Positions 63,259-64,000 of a stretch of DNA of 64,000 bases are shown here, piece after piece. This DNA comes from Actinomycetota bacterium (GTDB lineage Bacteria; Actinomycetota; Rubrobacteria; Rubrobacterales; Rubrobacteraceae). The stretch is taken from assembly GCA_902810695.1 (NCBI GenBank), contig CADDYV010000010.1, positions 1 through 64,000 of the forward strand, read 5' to 3'. The notes beneath the pieces are model-generated. The model was not told where the DNA came from. It searched no databases and saw nothing but the letters and a program-made list of their open reading frames with translations. The translations under genes and the position numbers were made by a program. Position 1 is the stretch's first letter. Each line of letters opens with the position of its first letter.

Positions 63259-64000
63259 CTGAAGAACGACACCGGATACCACCCGGGCTGCAGTCTACCC
63301 GCTCGGTAGAGACCCTCAGAAACCCGGCGCCCCCGGACTGGAGCGAGAGCCCCGCTGCCTGGTCCAAGAGGACAGGGGTGGCCGCGCTTTCTATCGTTGG
63401 ATTCTGCGTCGCCGTCTATCTCACGCTCTACCAGAGCGGGTCTTTGATCGGCGTGTGGGACCCGTTTTTTCCGAATGGAAGCCCCGCGGTGCTGCGCCTC
63501 GCCGGACCGTTCCCGTACGCTATCCTGTGGGCCATTGCCTTCGGGCTTGAGGCGGTGCTGTGCTTCATCGGCGGGCGCGAGAGGTGGCATACAGCGCCGT
63601 GGGCGGTGATCTCCTTCGGCATCCTCGCTACCCTTACCGCAGCGGCTAGCACGCTACTGGTGATCGCGCAGCCGCTGGCGACGAACAACTGGTCCACGCC
63701 TTGTCTGTTCCTCGCGGTGGTGTCCCTGATCCTTCTGGGCTGGGAGTCGGATGAGGTGCTCGCAGCTCTGCAGCATGTAGCGAGGGTGCGGGAGGGCGGA
63801 GGCTCTCTGCGGCGCGCTTTTCTTGGACGGGAGAGGCTGGACTTCGCTCAAAGCGCCACGCGAACCCGGCCCCCGCAGCTAACACGCTTGCTCGCCGCAG
63901 CGCTCACCCTCGCGCCGCGCCTCGTCGGTCTGGCTTTCGGGATGTGGTTCACGATGGCCCCGGAGGTCGTGGGGTATACGAGGACAGCATCCGGCGGTAA
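63255..64000 (+). CDS. VKOR-like membrane protein lacking one active-site cysteine (cut by window end)
   Basis: 248 codons are visible. Helix 1 (VAALSIVGFCVAVYLTLYQSG) and VWDPFFPNGSPAVLR match a vitamin-K-epoxide-reductase-like group, followed by three more helices. Where VKOR has the CxxC redox pair, this protein reads NNWSTPCLF, with S147 in place of the first Cys and C150 kept. A second part, LTLAPRLVGLAFGMWFTMAPEVVGYT, resembles an SPW-type two-helix repeat and continues beyond the window. Disulfide exchange is therefore doubtful. ATG 63255 overlaps the cydC stop. Confidence 0.7.
   Translation, partial: MTEERHRIPPGLQSTRSVETLRNPAPPDWSESPAAWSKRTGVAALSIVGFCVAVYLTLYQSGSLIGVWDPFFPNGSPAVLRLAGPFPYAILWAIAFGLEAVLCFIGGRERWHTAPWAVISFGILATLTAAASTLLVIAQPLATNNWSTPCLFLAVVSLILLGWESDEVLAALQHVARVREGGGSLRRAFLGRERLDFAQSATRTRPPQLTRLLAAALTLAPRLVGLAFGMWFTMAPEVVGYTRTASGG

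Overview
The window is 64 kb of gene-dense, GC-rich (about 60%) chromosomal DNA from a Gram-positive-type bacterium, most likely an actinomycete-related lineage such as Rubrobacterales. The supporting signs are an ileS gene with an actinobacterial-style T-box leader, an Eis-type acetyltransferase, an F420-type LLM oxidoreductase, a sortase beside an LPXTG protein, lipoproteins, many GTG/TTG starts, and a complete lack of phage, IS or CRISPR sequence. The genus is inference; no rRNA is present to confirm it.

Layout. 1-2000: a sulfatase C-terminus and two decayed genes (an MFS transporter and a response-regulator receiver) around an intact msrB. 2-8.7 kb: a protein of unknown function, an orphan peptide-type ABC binding lipoprotein, an Eis-like acetyltransferase and two overlapping Gfo/Idh/MocA oxidoreductases. 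8.6-10.8 kb: tRNA-Glu(CTC) with its terminator, a deleted S66 peptidase remnant and gltX, all on one strand. 11-16.2 kb: a phospholipase C-like lipoprotein converging on a lutABC lactate-oxidation operon headed by a DeoR regulator. 16.3-31.9 kb: mixed metabolism (GFA-like protein, benzoylformate decarboxylase-like enzyme, quinone reductase plus F420-type oxidoreductase, GH2 glycosidase, glycosyltransferases, metallophosphoesterase, a GH18 gene broken by one amber codon, HAD phosphatase, mutM, and a divergent EamA/TetR pair). 31.9-37 kb: small envelope proteins and ileS with its T-box. 37.2-42.5 kb: a ccdA - membrane redoxin - response regulator - histidine kinase operon, then a membrane-bound sulfite-oxidase-like molybdoenzyme. 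42.5-47.3 kb: an AT-rich intergenic region with a candidate small RNA, endonuclease V, and an ABC peptide-type importer lacking ATPase genes. 47.6-48.9 kb: an LPNTG surface protein and a sortase whose ribosome-binding site lies in a perfect hairpin. 49-56.2 kb: HdeD-like, zinc-ribbon, acyl-CoA dehydrogenase, methanethiol oxidase, CDF metal exporter, HtrA protease and small envelope proteins. 56.5-64 kb: SDR, GH15 glucosidase, cydDC, and a VKOR-like protein cut by the window edge.

Themes. Envelope redox and sulfur chemistry recur (msrB, ccdA/redoxin, sulfite-oxidase-like enzyme, methanethiol oxidase, cydDC, VKOR-like). Three intergenic regions carry direct repeats at exact 11-bp spacing, as expected for OmpR/PhoB-family regulators; one precedes the operon that encodes such a regulator, one the molybdoenzyme, and one a candidate C-rich-loop sRNA. 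Four genes show clear decay (MFS, receiver domain, S66 peptidase, GH18). I found no wholly new multi-gene system. The items most worth following are the candidate sRNA, the sortase hairpin and the 48-residue LPGTG microprotein.
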